DNA of 64,000 nt from Euborellia annulipes (GCA_023213315.1 JAKCPI010005066.1:62001-126000); one strand, 5' to 3'; shown: positions 1 through 11,920, counted from the stretch's first letter. The notes: a model not told the origin generated them from the letters alone. Program-made: numbers and translations.

Positions 1-410
1 GAAACAATTATTTGTAGATAAAACATACCAACCCTTTTTTTGTAATTTTATATAAATAAAAATACCAAGCGAATCTACCTGTTTAATAAGATATTCACCT
101 AGCGACCTTTCGTTCTCAAATTTTGTGGTTATTGAATTATTTATGAATATTATTTATTAATGTAATTTCTAAAATTAGTTCGACGTTTAAATTTGGAGAT
201 TTATTAATAAAATATTTCAGGAACTTGATATTTAGCCCGTCTGTCATTTTATTATATCGTGACGACAAAGTTTAATTAATTTCTCCCTTTATTTCCATTT
301 ATTTTAAATTACCGTAAGCAAAATAATTTTTAAAATACATTCTAAAAATATTTTTAAAAACAACAATATTCATTATTTCTATAAAGTAGCTTTTAAAAAG
401 ATGTCATAAA
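1..410. other. AT-rich non-coding stretch
   Basis: Very AT-rich with homopolymer runs. No open frame, repeat match or RNA-like structure was recognised. Confidence 0.5.
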
Positions 411-500
411 AGAGAGGTCGCGCGCTATCTCGCTTTTCTGTCGCGCATAATTCCTAAAGCTTCTTATTTGGGATCCTAGAGAGATTAAATACTCAATTTG
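411..500. promoter_or_regulatory. Short G+C-richer island, candidate cis-element
   Basis: About 90 bases with CG-containing words (tcgcgcgctatctcgc) stand out from AT-rich surroundings. Coding potential is absent. It could be a conserved non-coding element or an old repeat remnant. Confidence 0.2.
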
Positions 501-1304
501 ATGCTTCTTTGACACACAAAACTATTTTTCGTTGATAACTATGGATTTAAAAATTTTATCTTGAGCAGATGTTAAAATAAAATTCAAAATTGACTTTATC
601 AAAGGGACGGAATTTTTTTGTTTTTTTTTTTATTTTAAAACATATAGAATATCTAGACTTCATCTTAATCTTGATAAAAACAACCACTTAATTTAATTTT
701 ATCACTTGAAAAATTTTACGGAACATTATCATAAATAATGAAAAAACAAAAAAAAAAAAGAAATGAGCTCCTTTTTCTCATTATTCCAAATTTATTTCAT
801 ACTCTGATTTTGAGACATAAAAGAAATTTATCATCAAACTAATTCTCTTATCTCAGAAGTTTATTTCATTTATTATATAATTTTTAAAAATTTTTGTAGA
901 GTTTTTCATTTCCAATGATTAATATTTAATCATTAATTTTAAAATTATAAAAAAAAATTTTTGGACATCTTCGATGGTCAATTGTAATGGAATGCGATTT
1001 AAAAAAAGACAAGAAGAATTTCTTTTAATGACAAAAATAAATCTTTTTCTTAATAAATAATTTGAGTAATAATTCTTAGCTAAGCACAATTAGCCAAATA
1101 TTTCAGGTGTGAAATCTTTGTATTTTTAAAAGACAATTTAATAGATGAAATTTTTTGGCTGCCATCTCTTTTGCAATTTGTTCATCTGCTCGTTTTTATG
1201 TCATCTCGTTACATAAATTGCGCCATCAATTTTTATTAAAAAATAATAATAATTATATATATCTAAAAAAAAAAAAACAGGCAGCAGGCATATTTATGTA
1301 AATC
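501..1304. other. AT-rich non-coding stretch
   Basis: Only A/T runs and simple sequence are seen. Nothing was recognised. Confidence 0.5.
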
Positions 1305-1560
1305 TGAGATTCCCTGGTTGTTATTTTCGGGGGGTCATAATTGGTCGTTTTCTTCTCTTTTGGGCAGCTGAATGCATTCTCCAAAAGCCCGGGTCCTCTT
1401 CACTAATCGGGGCTTAATTGCCCTCAATCCAACTACCGAAAAATTTGTCCGCCGGGAAATTATCTCGCTTGTCCACGTCGATTCGTTTTTAATTGCTATA
1501 ATCAACTCAAAAACAGCATCGAAAATTGCTCGTCCCGATTAGCGAGTCGTTTTTCATTAT
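1305..1560. promoter_or_regulatory. G+C-richer non-repetitive island, candidate enhancer
   Basis: About 250 bases of mixed composition include homeodomain-type TAATTG/TTAATTGC words and an E-box (CAGCTG at about 1367). There is no long open frame and I saw no second copy in the window. In an Iroquois locus this fits a conserved non-coding element, but conservation cannot be judged from one sequence. Confidence 0.35.
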
Positions 1561-1915
1561 TTATCAAATGCTATTTTGAAAATAATTACCTACCAATATT
1601 CATTCATTGATCTTATAAACAAAAAAAAAGCTCTTTATTTATTAAAAAAAATAAAAAACAAACCATCGTGCAATTATTTTTAAATGACTCAATTTTTTTC
1701 ATTTTTTTAATTTCCTATTTCTAAAAATAAATACATCGAACAAAAAAAAAGTATGTAGCCGATATGAAAAATTCAATTGCATTTAATCAGTTTTTTTTGT
1801 TCAATTTATTTATCCAAAACTTTTTTTATATATACACGTGAAACGTTTTTTAGGCTGAAACAGAATTAAAAAACAAGAACTCACTACTTGTTACAAATAT
1901 GAAATAGAACCAAAA
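1561..1915. other. AT-rich non-coding stretch
   Basis: Low-complexity A/T sequence with nothing recognised. Confidence 0.5.
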
Positions 1916-2053
1916 TAATATAAGAATGCCTGGACCCCAATATATATATTATTAAAAATAACGGTTATCATATAAAGTCTTTTATGGCCTAAGTTTCGAA
2001 AAGACTGTGTGAATGTGTATGTGAATGGGAAAAAAAGTAGAAGTGTTTTTTTA
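1916..2053 (+). mobile_element. 3' part of tRNA-derived SINE-1
   Basis: It matches the 3' body of the SINE at 16838 and 46812: AAGAATGCCTGGACCCC, an AACGGTTATC block, AAAGTCTT..ATGGCCTAAG, then GAAAAGACTGTGTGAATGTG and a degraded A-rich tail. The tRNA-like head is missing, as in 5'-truncated copies. The frame crossing it on the minus strand is chance. Confidence 0.7.
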
Positions 2054-2767
2054 TAAAAAAAACAAACAAAATAATAATGAAAATAAGGATCCTTAAATTC
2101 TTTACTATTATAAGAATTGAATTTATTATAGGGCTTAGTATACATTTCATATAGAATACACATAGGCCTCAGGAGCTTCAATGAAACATAAACTCTGAGG
2201 TCTGATCCCATTTCTGACCGAAACGGCCGAAGGACCATTATAAAATAAATGAAATACTTAGCTGCATTTTCTCTTTTCTTCATACTGTCCTTAAAAGTAA
2301 ATAAATTCTATTTTTACTTTCTCTTATTTCTTTTTTTTATTCTACCCCTTTGGTTTACCGCCATTGGGCTAAAAGTCGTTACAAAATATATTTTTACAAA
2401 ATTTCTATAACCAAAACAATAAAAAAAAATCTATATCACTCTTTAAATAAAATAATACAACAATATAAATACAATAACATCCCATTACAAAACAATATAT
2501 AGTTTACAAAAAACAATATAAAAATATAGTCTAGAAAAACATTATATAAAAACAAACATTGTTAGTAAAGAACACTGTACAAACACAATAACTATCAAGA
2601 ACATTATATAAGAAAAGTATTTAAGAAGAACATCCTAAAAGAACATAATAGTCACAAATATGGTATAAACAGAATATACAGTATATTATAAAAAAAGAAA
2701 CTCTTATTTCTTATAAAAGCAATGTCATAATTTGTAAAATTTAATTTTTTTTTTAAATCTATTATTA
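2054..2767. repeat. AT-rich stretch with a poly-T-led interspersed repeat
   Basis: Bases from about 2310 to 2420 (T-rich run, then CCGCCATTGGGCTAAAA and TTACAAAATATA) recur at 30739-30930. The T-rich start suggests a retroelement lying on the minus strand. From 2420 to 2760 the sequence is ACA-rich and low in complexity. Confidence 0.4.
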
Positions 2768-2902
2768 GGTCTGTTCGATTAAGCTTTCGAGGGCGTCCGG
2801 CGCATGCGTATCGAGAAAAATCACATGCCCAGTAACAAAAAGCAATAAGATTTTCCTTAATGCGCATGCGCCGGACGCCCTCGGCGCATAATCGAACACA
2901 CC
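2768..2902. mobile_element. 135-bp MITE with GC-rich terminal inverted repeats
   Basis: The ends form inverted repeats of about 45 bases, including GAGGGCGTCCGGCGCATGCG on one arm and its complement on the other. TATTA flanks both sides (2763-2767 and 2903-2907), a possible target duplication. No protein is encoded. The arms are far richer in GC than the surroundings. The superfamily is unknown. Confidence 0.7.
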
Positions 2903-2907
2903 TATTA

Positions 2908-3554
2908 ATTTGCAGCTAAGTAATCCTCTTTATCAAATACTATGAATCGTTAATATTGTAATTAAATATATTTAAAGTCAATAGAGTCGAAAATACTACT
3001 AAAGTATATTCCTTACCCTCAAAAAATAATATTGATGTTGTAAAAATCATAAAATTTAAAAACTTAAAATTTCAACGAGATTTTCCTAACTGATCATTAA
3101 CAATATTTACACACAGGGAGAAGAAGTCAGTGGCTAGCGCTTTATATATAGTAATGATAATGATTATCGTTAAAAGAAATTGTATTTTCAAAAAATGGTT
3201 TTATCTCTTCCATTTATTAAAAATTCATTTATTAAATTGTTCATATTATGATAATTAAATGAGGAGCGCTGATTAGTTTAAACATAAAACGAGATAATAT
3301 GAAGAGTCTTGGTTTAAATTGATGGAGCCTAAACGTTAGGTATTAGAAGCCTTTAGGTGTTCAGGTGGTCGGTCATCTGATCATCATTAGAGAAAAAGAA
3401 ACAGTCAAAACGAAATTAGGGCTACTACCCCACCATTATCACTCTTGTCTACATCTGCCAAAACGACAGAAAAAAAAAATTGAGATAGAAATTATAATTA
3501 TACTAGCCTAAAAAGTGATAAATTTATTAAATTTTTTATGCGAATTTGTAACTT
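2908..3554. other. AT-rich non-coding stretch
   Basis: Nothing was recognised; the short mixed-composition part at 3300-3480 has no open frame and no repeat match. Confidence 0.45.
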
Positions 3555-3970
3555 TTGCATTTTTCAGTCTTTCTCTATTTTCTCAAAATTGGCTATAGCG
3601 ATTTTGAATAAAATTCATAAATCAACTATTTTTTAGATGCTCTTTAATAAGTAGATCAGTAAAATTTTTCGTGGAAATTGGTTCAAGTACACTTTACTGA
3701 TGTAGGCCTAAGTATTTAAGATTTTTCATTGGGGCTCTTCCTATGATAGAGCCAATGTTAAATCTCTATGGGGATTTGCATGTTAATTTCGAAAGGGGGT
3801 CCCCTTTGGAATTTTTACACATTTAAAAAAAATTTTTCCAATTCTTATGAAATTTTGTATTTATTTAGGATTCTCTTTTGTGTATAAAATATCCAAATAA
3901 GAGATTAAAATTTTGAAAAATAAGCATAGTTTATTTCAAGCATTCAACATAAAATACACAGAGCCAATGG
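3555..3970 (-). mobile_element. Family A element, partial copy
   Basis: It carries the family's internal blocks: TTTTTCAGT..TTTCTCAAAATTGGCT, ACTATTTTTTAGATGCTCTTTAA, CACTTTACTGATG, and GGGGATTTGCATGTTAATTTCG with GGGGGTCCCCTTTGGAA. The hairpin end and the other terminus are absent. It joins the internal blocks seen separately at 15576 and 51960, so they belong to one element. Confidence 0.65.
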
Positions 3971-3990
3971 AAACTTTGAACCAATTGACA

Positions 3991-4263
3991 ATTAATTAAA
4001 GGCAAAAAATTAATTATTTTTTAACACAATGATTACTAATTTAATTATCTATAAGATATAGAGCGAATTTTTTTAAAATATCTTTTATTTAATGCGATTA
4101 ATATAAAAAAAAAATTTTTTGTCTTCGAAAATAAAAAAAGGGCTTCTATAAGTTGTAGATATTTTAAATAACTTTAATTTAAAAAAAATTTGAGGTCGAT
4201 AGCTACAAAATTGTGACCGCTGGAATCTCCCAAAATGAGCACCCCGAGACGCGCACCTTAATA
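3991..4263 (+). mobile_element. TTAA-type MITE, 5'-truncated copy
   Basis: It is nearly the same sequence as 59064-59338, ending in CGAGACGCGCACC followed by TTAA. The left inverted repeat seen in the other copy is missing, and family A sequence lies close to the left edge. See 58935-59338 for the complete copy. Confidence 0.7.
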
Positions 4264-5553
4264 AGGGAAGATCGAGCATGCGCAACAGAAAATTGTTAAA
4301 AAATTCCTTAAAATTATACCTGAGCCCAACTTCTGACGCAATTGAACAAAAAATCATCCGTCATCTCTGACCCCAAATAATTTTTATATTCGATTTATAA
4401 TTATTATTAAAAATGATTTTCTATTATGTTATATTTATTAATGAATAAAATTTTAAAATTCTAATTACTTGTCCTCGTTGACGACGCACTAAAATAAATA
4501 CATCGCTTCTCCATCTCATTATTTTTTTTTCTCATTTGTTCCAATTAATAATAATAATAATAATAATAACGAGTATAAATTAGAGACAAAATATTATATT
4601 AATTAAATTTCATTTCGAAGAGGAAATTTACGAGTAAAGGATATATATATTATTTACTTCAAGAGTTAACTTTGACATTAAAATTATTTTGTTAGAAGAT
4701 ATTATTAAGATTCTTTTGAAAAACTTGAAATGCACACAGATAAACTCCCTCTGGCAATTCTAAATGCTTTTATTAGTTGATTAATTAAAACGAAATAAAG
4801 TTTTTAAAGCAAAAAACAATTAAAGAAAATAAATCTTGAGACAGCATAAAATTTTTGTTGCCGCCTTCACGGCTACAACAACAACAACAACGACAACGTC
4901 GACTAATGAATAAAGGAGAAAGAATAAAAATTCAAAAATATTTTCATTAAAATTGAGAACTTATATTATTTTGCAATTTATAATTTTATGTTATCTTAGG
5001 CATTAAAAATGCAAGTACAGAAACCGAACTTCTGGCCTTTATACGACATCGTTGATAAAAAAAAATATTTTCATAAACTCGGTCACATTATTAATAAAAA
5101 ATAAATTATTTTAATAAAAAATTTGTCCTGTGTGTTGCGTTATTTTTATTAATATTATTATTATTATTATTATATATTAATATTTTCTAAAAATTCTTTT
5201 ATACATATCATTTATATATTTCCTAACCCTTTGAATTCACAATGGGAAACAAAAAAAAAAAAGACTCCAAAACGTCCAACATCAAATATAAAAGAGATGC
5301 TCATAAATAAATCATATATTTTTTTTTTTAAATTTCGCACACAGGCAAAACAAACAAAAAATATATCAAAATACTTTGATTGAGAAAGATATCAAATTTT
5401 TTTTTTTGTTTTAAAAAAAAACTTCAAATAAATATATTATAATAATAGAAAAAAATCCATATTTATAAACATTTTCAATTCGTACTTTTTTAAATTATGT
5501 ATGTATAGGTAACCTGCTAATTTACTTTTGTAAATTCCTATGTATATATTTAT
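4264..5553. other. AT-rich non-coding stretch with microsatellites
   Basis: It includes an (AAT)n run near 4546-4568, an ACA-rich run near 4876-4892 and an (ATT)n run near 5147-5172. No gene or element was recognised. Confidence 0.5.
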
Positions 5554-5561
5554 ATAAATCC

Positions 5562-5836
5562 CAGGGGCGTATATAGAAATTTTTTTCGGGGGGGGGGGGG
5601 GGGGCCCGAACTCAAAAATTTTTCTGTGGAAAATTTTTTTTTAAGAAACTATACTTTTTTTCACACGAAATTTTTTGCGGAACAGTTTTTTTCTATTGCG
5701 GAACCAAAGTTGTCCATCCTGCGGAAAAATTTGTTGCGCTGATATCTGTATATCCCTATATATGTATATGTGTTTGGGAAATTTCGGGGGGGGGGGGGCC
5801 CGGGCCCCCTCGGCCCCCCCCTTATATACGCCCCTG
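5562..5836. mobile_element. hAT-like MITE with perfect 8-bp target duplication
   Basis: The ends are exact inverted repeats, CAGGGGCGTATATA and TATATACGCCCCTG. Each is flanked outside by the same 8 bases, ATAAATCC (5554-5561 and 5837-5844). CAG-GGCG termini with 8-bp duplications are typical of the hAT superfamily. The 275-bp interior holds two poly-G tracts and no transposase, so the element is non-autonomous. An 81-codon open frame overlaps it by chance. Confidence 0.85.
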
Positions 5837-5844
5837 ATAAATCC

Positions 5845-6166
5845 GTCTGTCTTTCATGCTCTATTTAAGCAACTTTCAGTTGGAATTTCGAAAATTTTAA
5901 ACCCTTATAGAAAAAGTTAGGCAGAGTCCAGAAAAAATCCCCAAATGAGGAAGCTCGACAAATTTTTGAAAATTCAAACTTTTCTCTAGGAAAGCATTGG
6001 GTTCTATTTCGTCTTAGAAAAATCAAAGCAAATTAATTTCTATAGTCTATAATAAAAAAAATAAGTAGCTATTATAATAATAAAATAATTAAACCCATCA
6101 AATTAAAATTAATAAAAATTGTTGCCGAAGGCGGGCGGTGGGGCTAGTCTATATAGGTCTGGGGCG
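5845..6166. other. AT-rich non-coding stretch
   Basis: Mostly low-complexity. A GCCGAAGGCGGGCGG block at 6123-6137 partly resembles the complement of CCCGCCTTCGGCG near 53731. Nothing else was recognised. Confidence 0.4.
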
Positions 6167-6193
6167 TATATATATATATATATATATATATAT
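6167..6193. repeat. (TA)n microsatellite
   Basis: Uninterrupted alternating TA over about 27 bases. Confidence 0.9.
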
Positions 6194-6195
6194 TT

Positions 6196-6335
6196 TTAAT
6201 TTGTTTTAATGACTTTTCGGCATCAAATGCCATTTAGCCGCCATCCCTATTTATTTCAAATGATAGCAACCAATTCAAATGAAATACATTTTTTTCGCTT
6301 GGAACGGGAAACGAACCCTGGGGAGTATTTTTAAA
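6196..6335 (-). mobile_element. SINE-2-like element
   Basis: Read on the minus strand, a B-box-like CAGGGTTCGTTTCCCG near 6303-6318 is followed by a 3' tail with ATGGCATTTGATGCCGAAAAGT. That tail is shared with copies at 39943 and 15925. The A-box half is not clear. Confidence 0.5.
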
Positions 6336-6438
6336 ATAATATAGCTACTCTCATTAGTATCAGCCTCGACACGTATTTACTCTCATGGGATTGATACTGA
6401 GGTGGGTTTCCGTTTCCTTCCTCACGAGAAGGCATCTC

Positions 6439-6606
6439 AAATATTCTTGGAAGATTATTGAGTTTAGTTCTGATGTAGGTGAATCAAGAATAAAACAATT
6501 TGTTTTTTATGTAGGATTTATTGGCTTGCGACTGCAGCTACAGTTTCGAGGTCATAAAAAACAAATTGTTTTCAGAACTAAACTCAATAATCTTCCAAGA
6601 ATATTT
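6439..6606. repeat. 168-bp foldback
   Basis: The outer arms are a perfect 33-base inverted repeat beginning AAATATTCTTGGAAGATTAT. A second inner pair (AAAACAATTTGTTTTTTATG and its complement) leaves a loop of about 50 bases containing CTGCAGCTACAG. It would fold into a long hairpin. It may be a MITE or an inverted duplication; an open frame runs through it by chance. Confidence 0.8.
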
Positions 6607-6671
6607 ATTGAATATTTATTTATATTAGTACTACTCCGCATCAAAAATCTCAAATATAGTTGGATAATATT

Positions 6672-6752
6672 TTGCCATGAGGTGGATTTGAACTCGAACT
6701 CCAGACTTCAACTCAAGATTATAAGTTATAATCGCCTCCTCAATAGCTACTA
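6672..6752 (-). mobile_element. tRNA-like SINE head
   Basis: On the minus strand it reads as a tRNA-like promoter: an A-box-like TAGCTATTGAGGAGGCG and a B-box-like GAGTTCGAGTTCAAATCC. The stems do not fold into a proper cloverleaf by eye, so it is a tRNA-derived repeat rather than a gene. Confidence 0.5.
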
Positions 6753-7718
6753 ATTAATATAAATCAGTTTTTTTTTTTTTATAAAAATTTGTTTAGAACT
6801 TGATAAAAAAAAAAAAATATCATTTCGCGTACTTCATTAGGCCGGTTGTGCAAAATTTAGAAATTATTTTCGAGGATTGTTCCATTTTATACTCTTGAAA
6901 CAATCCTCATTTCTCCCCTTTTATTGTGCCAAAGGCAAACAGTTTAATCACGCCTACATCTGACATAAGGTTCGTCGTTCTATTTCTAGTAGTGAGCCTA
7001 AAAAATCCCTCTCTTCACCCCTAAATAAATAGGCCTACATAACAGTGAATTGAAATTAATTAGCTATAAATGATGAATTTATAGTCTAACATTAGGCCTA
7101 TAAACAAAAACTATTTGAACAAAAAAATAATGATTATTTTCTTAATTAATTAATTACCATTTTTATAATTAATCTAAAAAAGTGCATTTTTATCTCTTTT
7201 TAAAATCATTTCCTCTATTTTATGACAGTAAAGAGTAGCTTTGGACATATCGTGTACTTAGCTTAGCACCAATAATTAAACACTTCCATAATTTAACATG
7301 TTTTATTTAATCAGTATTTTTTTTTATACAAATCGCTTAATTAGTTAATTTAAATATTTTATTTGTGTGTATATGTGAAATCATTTTACATGGAAGGTGA
7401 ATGAATGAATAATTTTGATAGAAGAATTAATGAATAATTCTTATTTCAATTTTATTATTTTTTATTTTTTTTTTTTTTATATATAATAGAGAGTTTAATT
7501 TTTTCGTACTTTATTTTTTTTGGATTATATTATTTTCAAATTATCTATTATCAAATCCTGTTTTATAATTTACGCGAAATTGAATATCAAAGCCTGTTCG
7601 GTTACGGTCAGCTGATTCCGCCAATAATTGTGACGTGAATTTGCATTTTGTTATTCAGCCGAATTCAAAAATAATCGCTTCAAAATAAAGTAGTAATATG
7701 CATTTCAATTATTTTTAT
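6753..7718. other. AT-rich stretch with a small island
   Basis: Mostly A/T. The bases at about 7590-7690 (GGTTACGGTCAGCTGATTCC, TTGTGACGTGAATTTGC) are of mixed composition and might be a short cis-element. There is no coding potential. Confidence 0.35.
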
Positions 7719-8272
7719 CATCTTAATTTAACAACATAGATTCCAGGTTGGAGGAGATGGATTTCTTGATTTATAAATAAGGAATCTTATTTTTTTTTTT
7801 ATTAAAATTTTTTGGCCAACTTGATGCGCAATTTAAGTTTCGTCCTATTTGATTGACATCATTATGACCTGTATTAAATATAATACTTTTTTATCACATC
7901 ATTTACAAACATACAAAACAAAAAAATTAATTATTTTTCAGGTACAGAAAATTTTTTGTTATTGGATCTTCTAAAATTGAGGTTAGAAAAATTTAAATAT
8001 TGAAAGAATGGAATTTTACTTTTATTAAGATTGACATGATTTTTCTGAAATATAATTAATTTTTTGTTTTGTATGTTTGTGAATGATGTGATAAAAAAGA
8101 ATTATATTTATTACAGGCTCTGAATGATGTTAGACATGGACGAAATTTAAATTGCGCATTAAGTTGGCCAAAAAATTTTAATTAAAAAAAAAAAAGATAT
8201 ATTTTGTGTTTCCTTATTTATAAATTGAGAATTCCATCTCCTCCAACCTGAAATCTGTGTTAACTTAAGATT
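7719..8272. mobile_element. About 550-bp imperfect foldback element
   Basis: The sequence near 7740-7765 (ATTCCAGGTTGGAGGAGATGG) pairs with the complement near 8231-8255. Pairing continues through TTTTGGCCAACTTGATGCGC and ATCACATCATTTACAAACATAC. The apex is an A/T-rich region near 7940-8030. Arms have diverged by scattered substitutions. It appears non-autonomous and of unknown superfamily. Confidence 0.75.
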
Positions 8273-8369
8273 GAATCACCTGGTTCAAGATCATATAATA
8301 TTTTTATCATGCCTGACGTTTAGAGCAAATTTTGGTTTATAGACAGTTCTTGAAAATCTCTTCTTAATT
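8273..8369. other. Short spacer
   Basis: Nothing was recognised. Confidence 0.4.
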
Positions 8370-8500
8370 CCATTGAATGTAACTTCAGTAATGAGCATGT
8401 GGTGGGGGAGTGACGTCAGACAGCGTTGCCACTTCGCTACTACAGTTCGCTCCCGCTGTAATGCTAACGCTGAACGCCTAAATCCTGAAGTTTCATTAAA
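8370..8500. promoter_or_regulatory. G+C-richer island, candidate cis-element
   Basis: It contains a CRE-like TGACGTCA at 8411-8418 and GCGTTGCC. Chance frames cross it on both strands, with no family similarity recognised. Confidence 0.25.
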
Positions 8501-9394
8501 TAAAATTCTAAAAATCCACAGTATTCTAATTTCTAGTGACCACATCAATTTATTTTATATAATGCAACTTGGTTAAGTTTATTTAAATATTAGACAAACC
8601 TCATCATTTATCTCTCATGTCCTCAAAATCATCCTATAAATCTAATTCTAAATTTTAATGACTACACAGCTTTGCTATCATTCATTGGATGATTGCCACA
8701 AACTAAATTATCTATTTATAATAGTGCATGTATATGCCTGCATCACAAGGACATAAATAGTTTTAGATCGGCAACCTCAACTAAACCCATCATATCAATA
8801 ATACTTTAATTAATTACAAGTAAAATCAATATTGGGGAAAAAAAAATGTTGCATAGTAATTTACTTCTACCCTTTTTTTATAACTCTTAAAAATTTTATA
8901 ATGCATTAAAAAAAAATGTAAATTATAGTAATTTTCTATGATTACAACTTTTCCTCAACTCTACACTAATTGTATACAAGTATTAATTATTTAGATTTTT
9001 TTTTCTCTCTAGTTAAACATGAATATTTTTTGTAAAATTTAATTTTATTTAATTTTAATTAGAATTCTAGAATATGAATAAATATTTTTTTTTTATTATT
9101 ATTACGTGATTTTTCTTATATACAAATTACTAAATTGTCAATAATAAATACACTCAAGTTTGTTGGAGTTATTATAAAATAATAATAATTAATGTTTAAC
9201 TCTATTGCATGACTGAATTAGAATTAACAATTTATTTATTTTTTTTTTTACTTAGATAACAAACTTTTATTCAAACAAGAAACAATAATTTAGAGTTATA
9301 TAAAATTGTAATTTAAATATACAACTATAAGTTAATTCGAACAAAATAATTAACTTTATTTATTTTATTTTTTTTTTTTGATTCGGTTATCTTG
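8501..9394. other. AT-rich non-coding stretch
   Basis: Nothing was recognised. Confidence 0.5.
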
Positions 9395-9570
9395 AGGTCA
9401 GAGTTAACACCCCAGCCCATTTTTTGTTTTAAACCCCTCTTTTTATTTTACTTCACCACCGGCGCCACCCTCTCTTATCGTAAAACGATTCGGGCTTTTT
9501 ATTACACCTCGCCATGGATTGGGAACAAAAAAAAGGCAAATAACAAAAATGTTTTATTAATTATAGGAAG
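9395..9570. promoter_or_regulatory. G+C-richer island, candidate cis-element
   Basis: Mixed composition (CACCACCGGCGCCACCCTC, CGTAAAACGATTCGGGC, CTCGCCATGG) next to a family A insertion. Its short frame is not convincing as protein. Confidence 0.25.
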
Positions 9571-9574
9571 TTAG

Positions 9575-10083
9575 AAAATCTGGTGTGACTGGTCGCTCAG
9601 CACAGAACTTCTCTTAGCCTTCGACAATAGAAAGTTGTGTACTGTGCTTGACAGACCAGATTTTGTGTGTCGAGATATATTTAGTTTCCCATAGCACCTT
9701 AGTTCCACACTTTACCACTTGCATTTCATAAGTAAAATCTGAAATACTACATTAGTAAAATGTACTTCAAACAATTTTCACGAAAAATTTTACTGATATG
9801 CTTTTTAAAAGGCTTATAAAAAATAGTTGATTTGTGAATTTTAATCAAAATCGTTAGAGCGAATTTTGAAAAAAATCGAAAAAAATCTTAACTTTTTCCT
9901 ATGAAAATCAAGAGTAAAGTGTGCTTTAAAGTATTTCAAGGACAAAATGAGTATATACATTTTAAAGAGCATGTAAAAAATAATTGATTTTTTAATTTTA
10001 ATCAAAAATGGTTTTATGAATTTTGAGAAAATCGAAATAAACTGAAAAATTATCAATACATCAGTAAAGTACTCTCTATATAT
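9575..10083 (+). mobile_element. Family A element with terminal hairpin
   Basis: The hairpin end starts AAAATCTGGTGTGACTGGTC and closes near 9664 with ACCAGATTTT. Internal family blocks follow (TAGTTTCCCATAGCACCTT, GAATTTTAATCAAAATCG, ACATCAGTAAAGTACT). The far terminus is truncated. Confidence 0.75.
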
Positions 10084-10894
10084 ATTTCATATATACAGTA
10101 GGGTAAAAGAAAGAAAAAAAGTATTCTAAAATATAAATCCCCATTTGGGGATGGCGACGAACCTCTTATATAACTGAAAACAGAGAAGAAAACGAATATC
10201 TTCAATTCCATTATAAATTTAAAATGCATCGGGTTTGTTTTCTCTTTTATCTTTTATTTTTTATTAAATAAATATTATTTGGAGATAAAAAGAGTCATAT
10301 CTTATCAAAAAAAAAAAAGAAATTTGACGCTCCTTTGAAATTTTTATTAAACTTTTGGTTTTAATTATTATTATCAAAATAATAATTTTTCTATCTTTAT
10401 CGCTGGAAGTGATTTATGTAGAATCTTATTATTAATTTCTATTTGATAATTGTTTTTGTAAAATAAATTTTTAATAAATAAACGATTTTGCATATTTCAA
10501 ATCAATTTAAATCCAGACACGCCTATTTTATTTATAAAAAGAAAATATTATAAAATTTGAACAGGTTTATTTTATTTTATTTTTATTTTTTTGCAATTTT
10601 GAAAACCCAGGTGAATTTATTATATTTCTTTATCTGACCAATTAAAATAAATGACAAATTTTTTATTAAAAATTATTTAAAAAAAAACAAGATTGTAAAT
10701 TTCAAATAAATTACAATTTGTATTTATTTTATGAATTATTTTTTTTTTTTAAAGTAAACATCTCTGTAAATTTAAAGTTTTTGACTTTTATTTTCAATCA
10801 ATTAGGTCTGCATGTCAAAAATTATTTATTAAAATGGAATTTTGAAATTCAGGTGGGGTTGTTAACTGGACGATTGAAGCTGTGTTTTTTTTCT
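10084..10894. other. AT-rich non-coding stretch
   Basis: Long A/T runs. No gene or repeat boundary was recognised. Confidence 0.5.
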
Positions 10895-11075
10895 TTTTTT
10901 ATTAAACCGGAAGTCTGGCGATTAAAGTTAGAAGTTTGATTGAATCAAATAAAACGAAAAAGCCAACAGAGGGGAAATTTGCACGCCTTATACGCCAAAA
11001 ACCCCCTCCTCGACGTGATAGATGGAGAAAGCGACGCCATCTCTTCCATTTATCAATATCTCTCGCATTAAGACC
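10895..11075. promoter_or_regulatory. G+C-richer island, candidate enhancer
   Basis: Mixed-composition sequence (GAAGTCTGGCGATTAAAG, TTGCACGCCTTATACGCC, CCTCCTCGACGTGATAGATG) with no second copy seen. No open frame is convincing. Confidence 0.35.
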
Positions 11076-11329
11076 TAAGTTATTATATTAGCCTATGAAT
11101 ATCAAATTTTATCTAAAATTCAGGAAGTACAATTTGACATTATCATTTTTTAAATAAAATTAACGTTTTTATTGCAAAATTTAAATTTTCCTTTTGTCGT
11201 TCTGTTATGCCAAATACCATGATAAATGCAATGTCTCATCTTCATCAAAGAAGGGTGTTTAGTCCTTTTTTTGTCACCCTATATAGCCTAGTGACCTAAT
11301 TCTTGAATTGATTCACAGCTCTAAAAAAG
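11076..11329. other. AT-rich spacer
   Basis: Nothing was recognised. Confidence 0.4.
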
Positions 11330-11600
11330 AATCTAATCTCTTTTTATTAATCTGTTTATATTTGGGAGGAAAGCCCCGGAGGGCCGGACACCTCTTCTTG
11401 CATGTTCCAATACAAATTGGGGATGGGGGATTTACCATAGAAGAGGGGGACCTGCGCATAGTGCAGCTCTTAACTTCAACTCCGCCCCGAGGGGCTCTCC
11501 CTTCCCGTGCATGCGCTCAGCATCCACTCTCCCTGGACCATCTAGTCTATTTATTCCCGGAATTGCTCCATCACAAAGTCTTTTTAAAGAAAGCCGAAAC
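11330..11600. promoter_or_regulatory. G+C-richer island, candidate cis-element
   Basis: About 270 bases hold blocks such as AAAGCCCCGGAGGGCCGG and CCGTGCATGCGCTCAGC. A 119-codon frame (11308-11667, +) spans it, but its translation looks like no family I know and its end is A/T-driven. A regulatory element or old repeat is more likely than a gene. Confidence 0.3.
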
Positions 11601-11920
11601 AAGAATTTTGTCTGTACTTAAATGGATTTCTCTTCATTATATGAGTATTTTTAATTTAAAAAAGTAACAAATAATAAATATATTTCAAATTAAAGAACAA
11701 TTATTATATTAGCCTAATATAATCTGCATACAACATAAAAAAATTCAATAAAAAATTTATATTTGCATAATGTATTAAGTTTTGATTTTCTTTAAATATA
11801 TGAAGTTTTGAAAACATTTTTAACCCAATGGCGTGTAGCTAAACGGGTAAAATAAAAAAAAAAAATATATGAAATGGAAATTAATATTTTTTTTTAGTAA
11901 AGTGAGTTTCTTTTAGTGAG
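11601..11920. other. AT-rich spacer
   Basis: Nothing was recognised. Confidence 0.45.

Noticed and set aside
11308..11667. 119-codon + frame as a gene
   Set aside because: It mixes an island with A/T tail sequence, has no recognised domain and no splice or promoter context.
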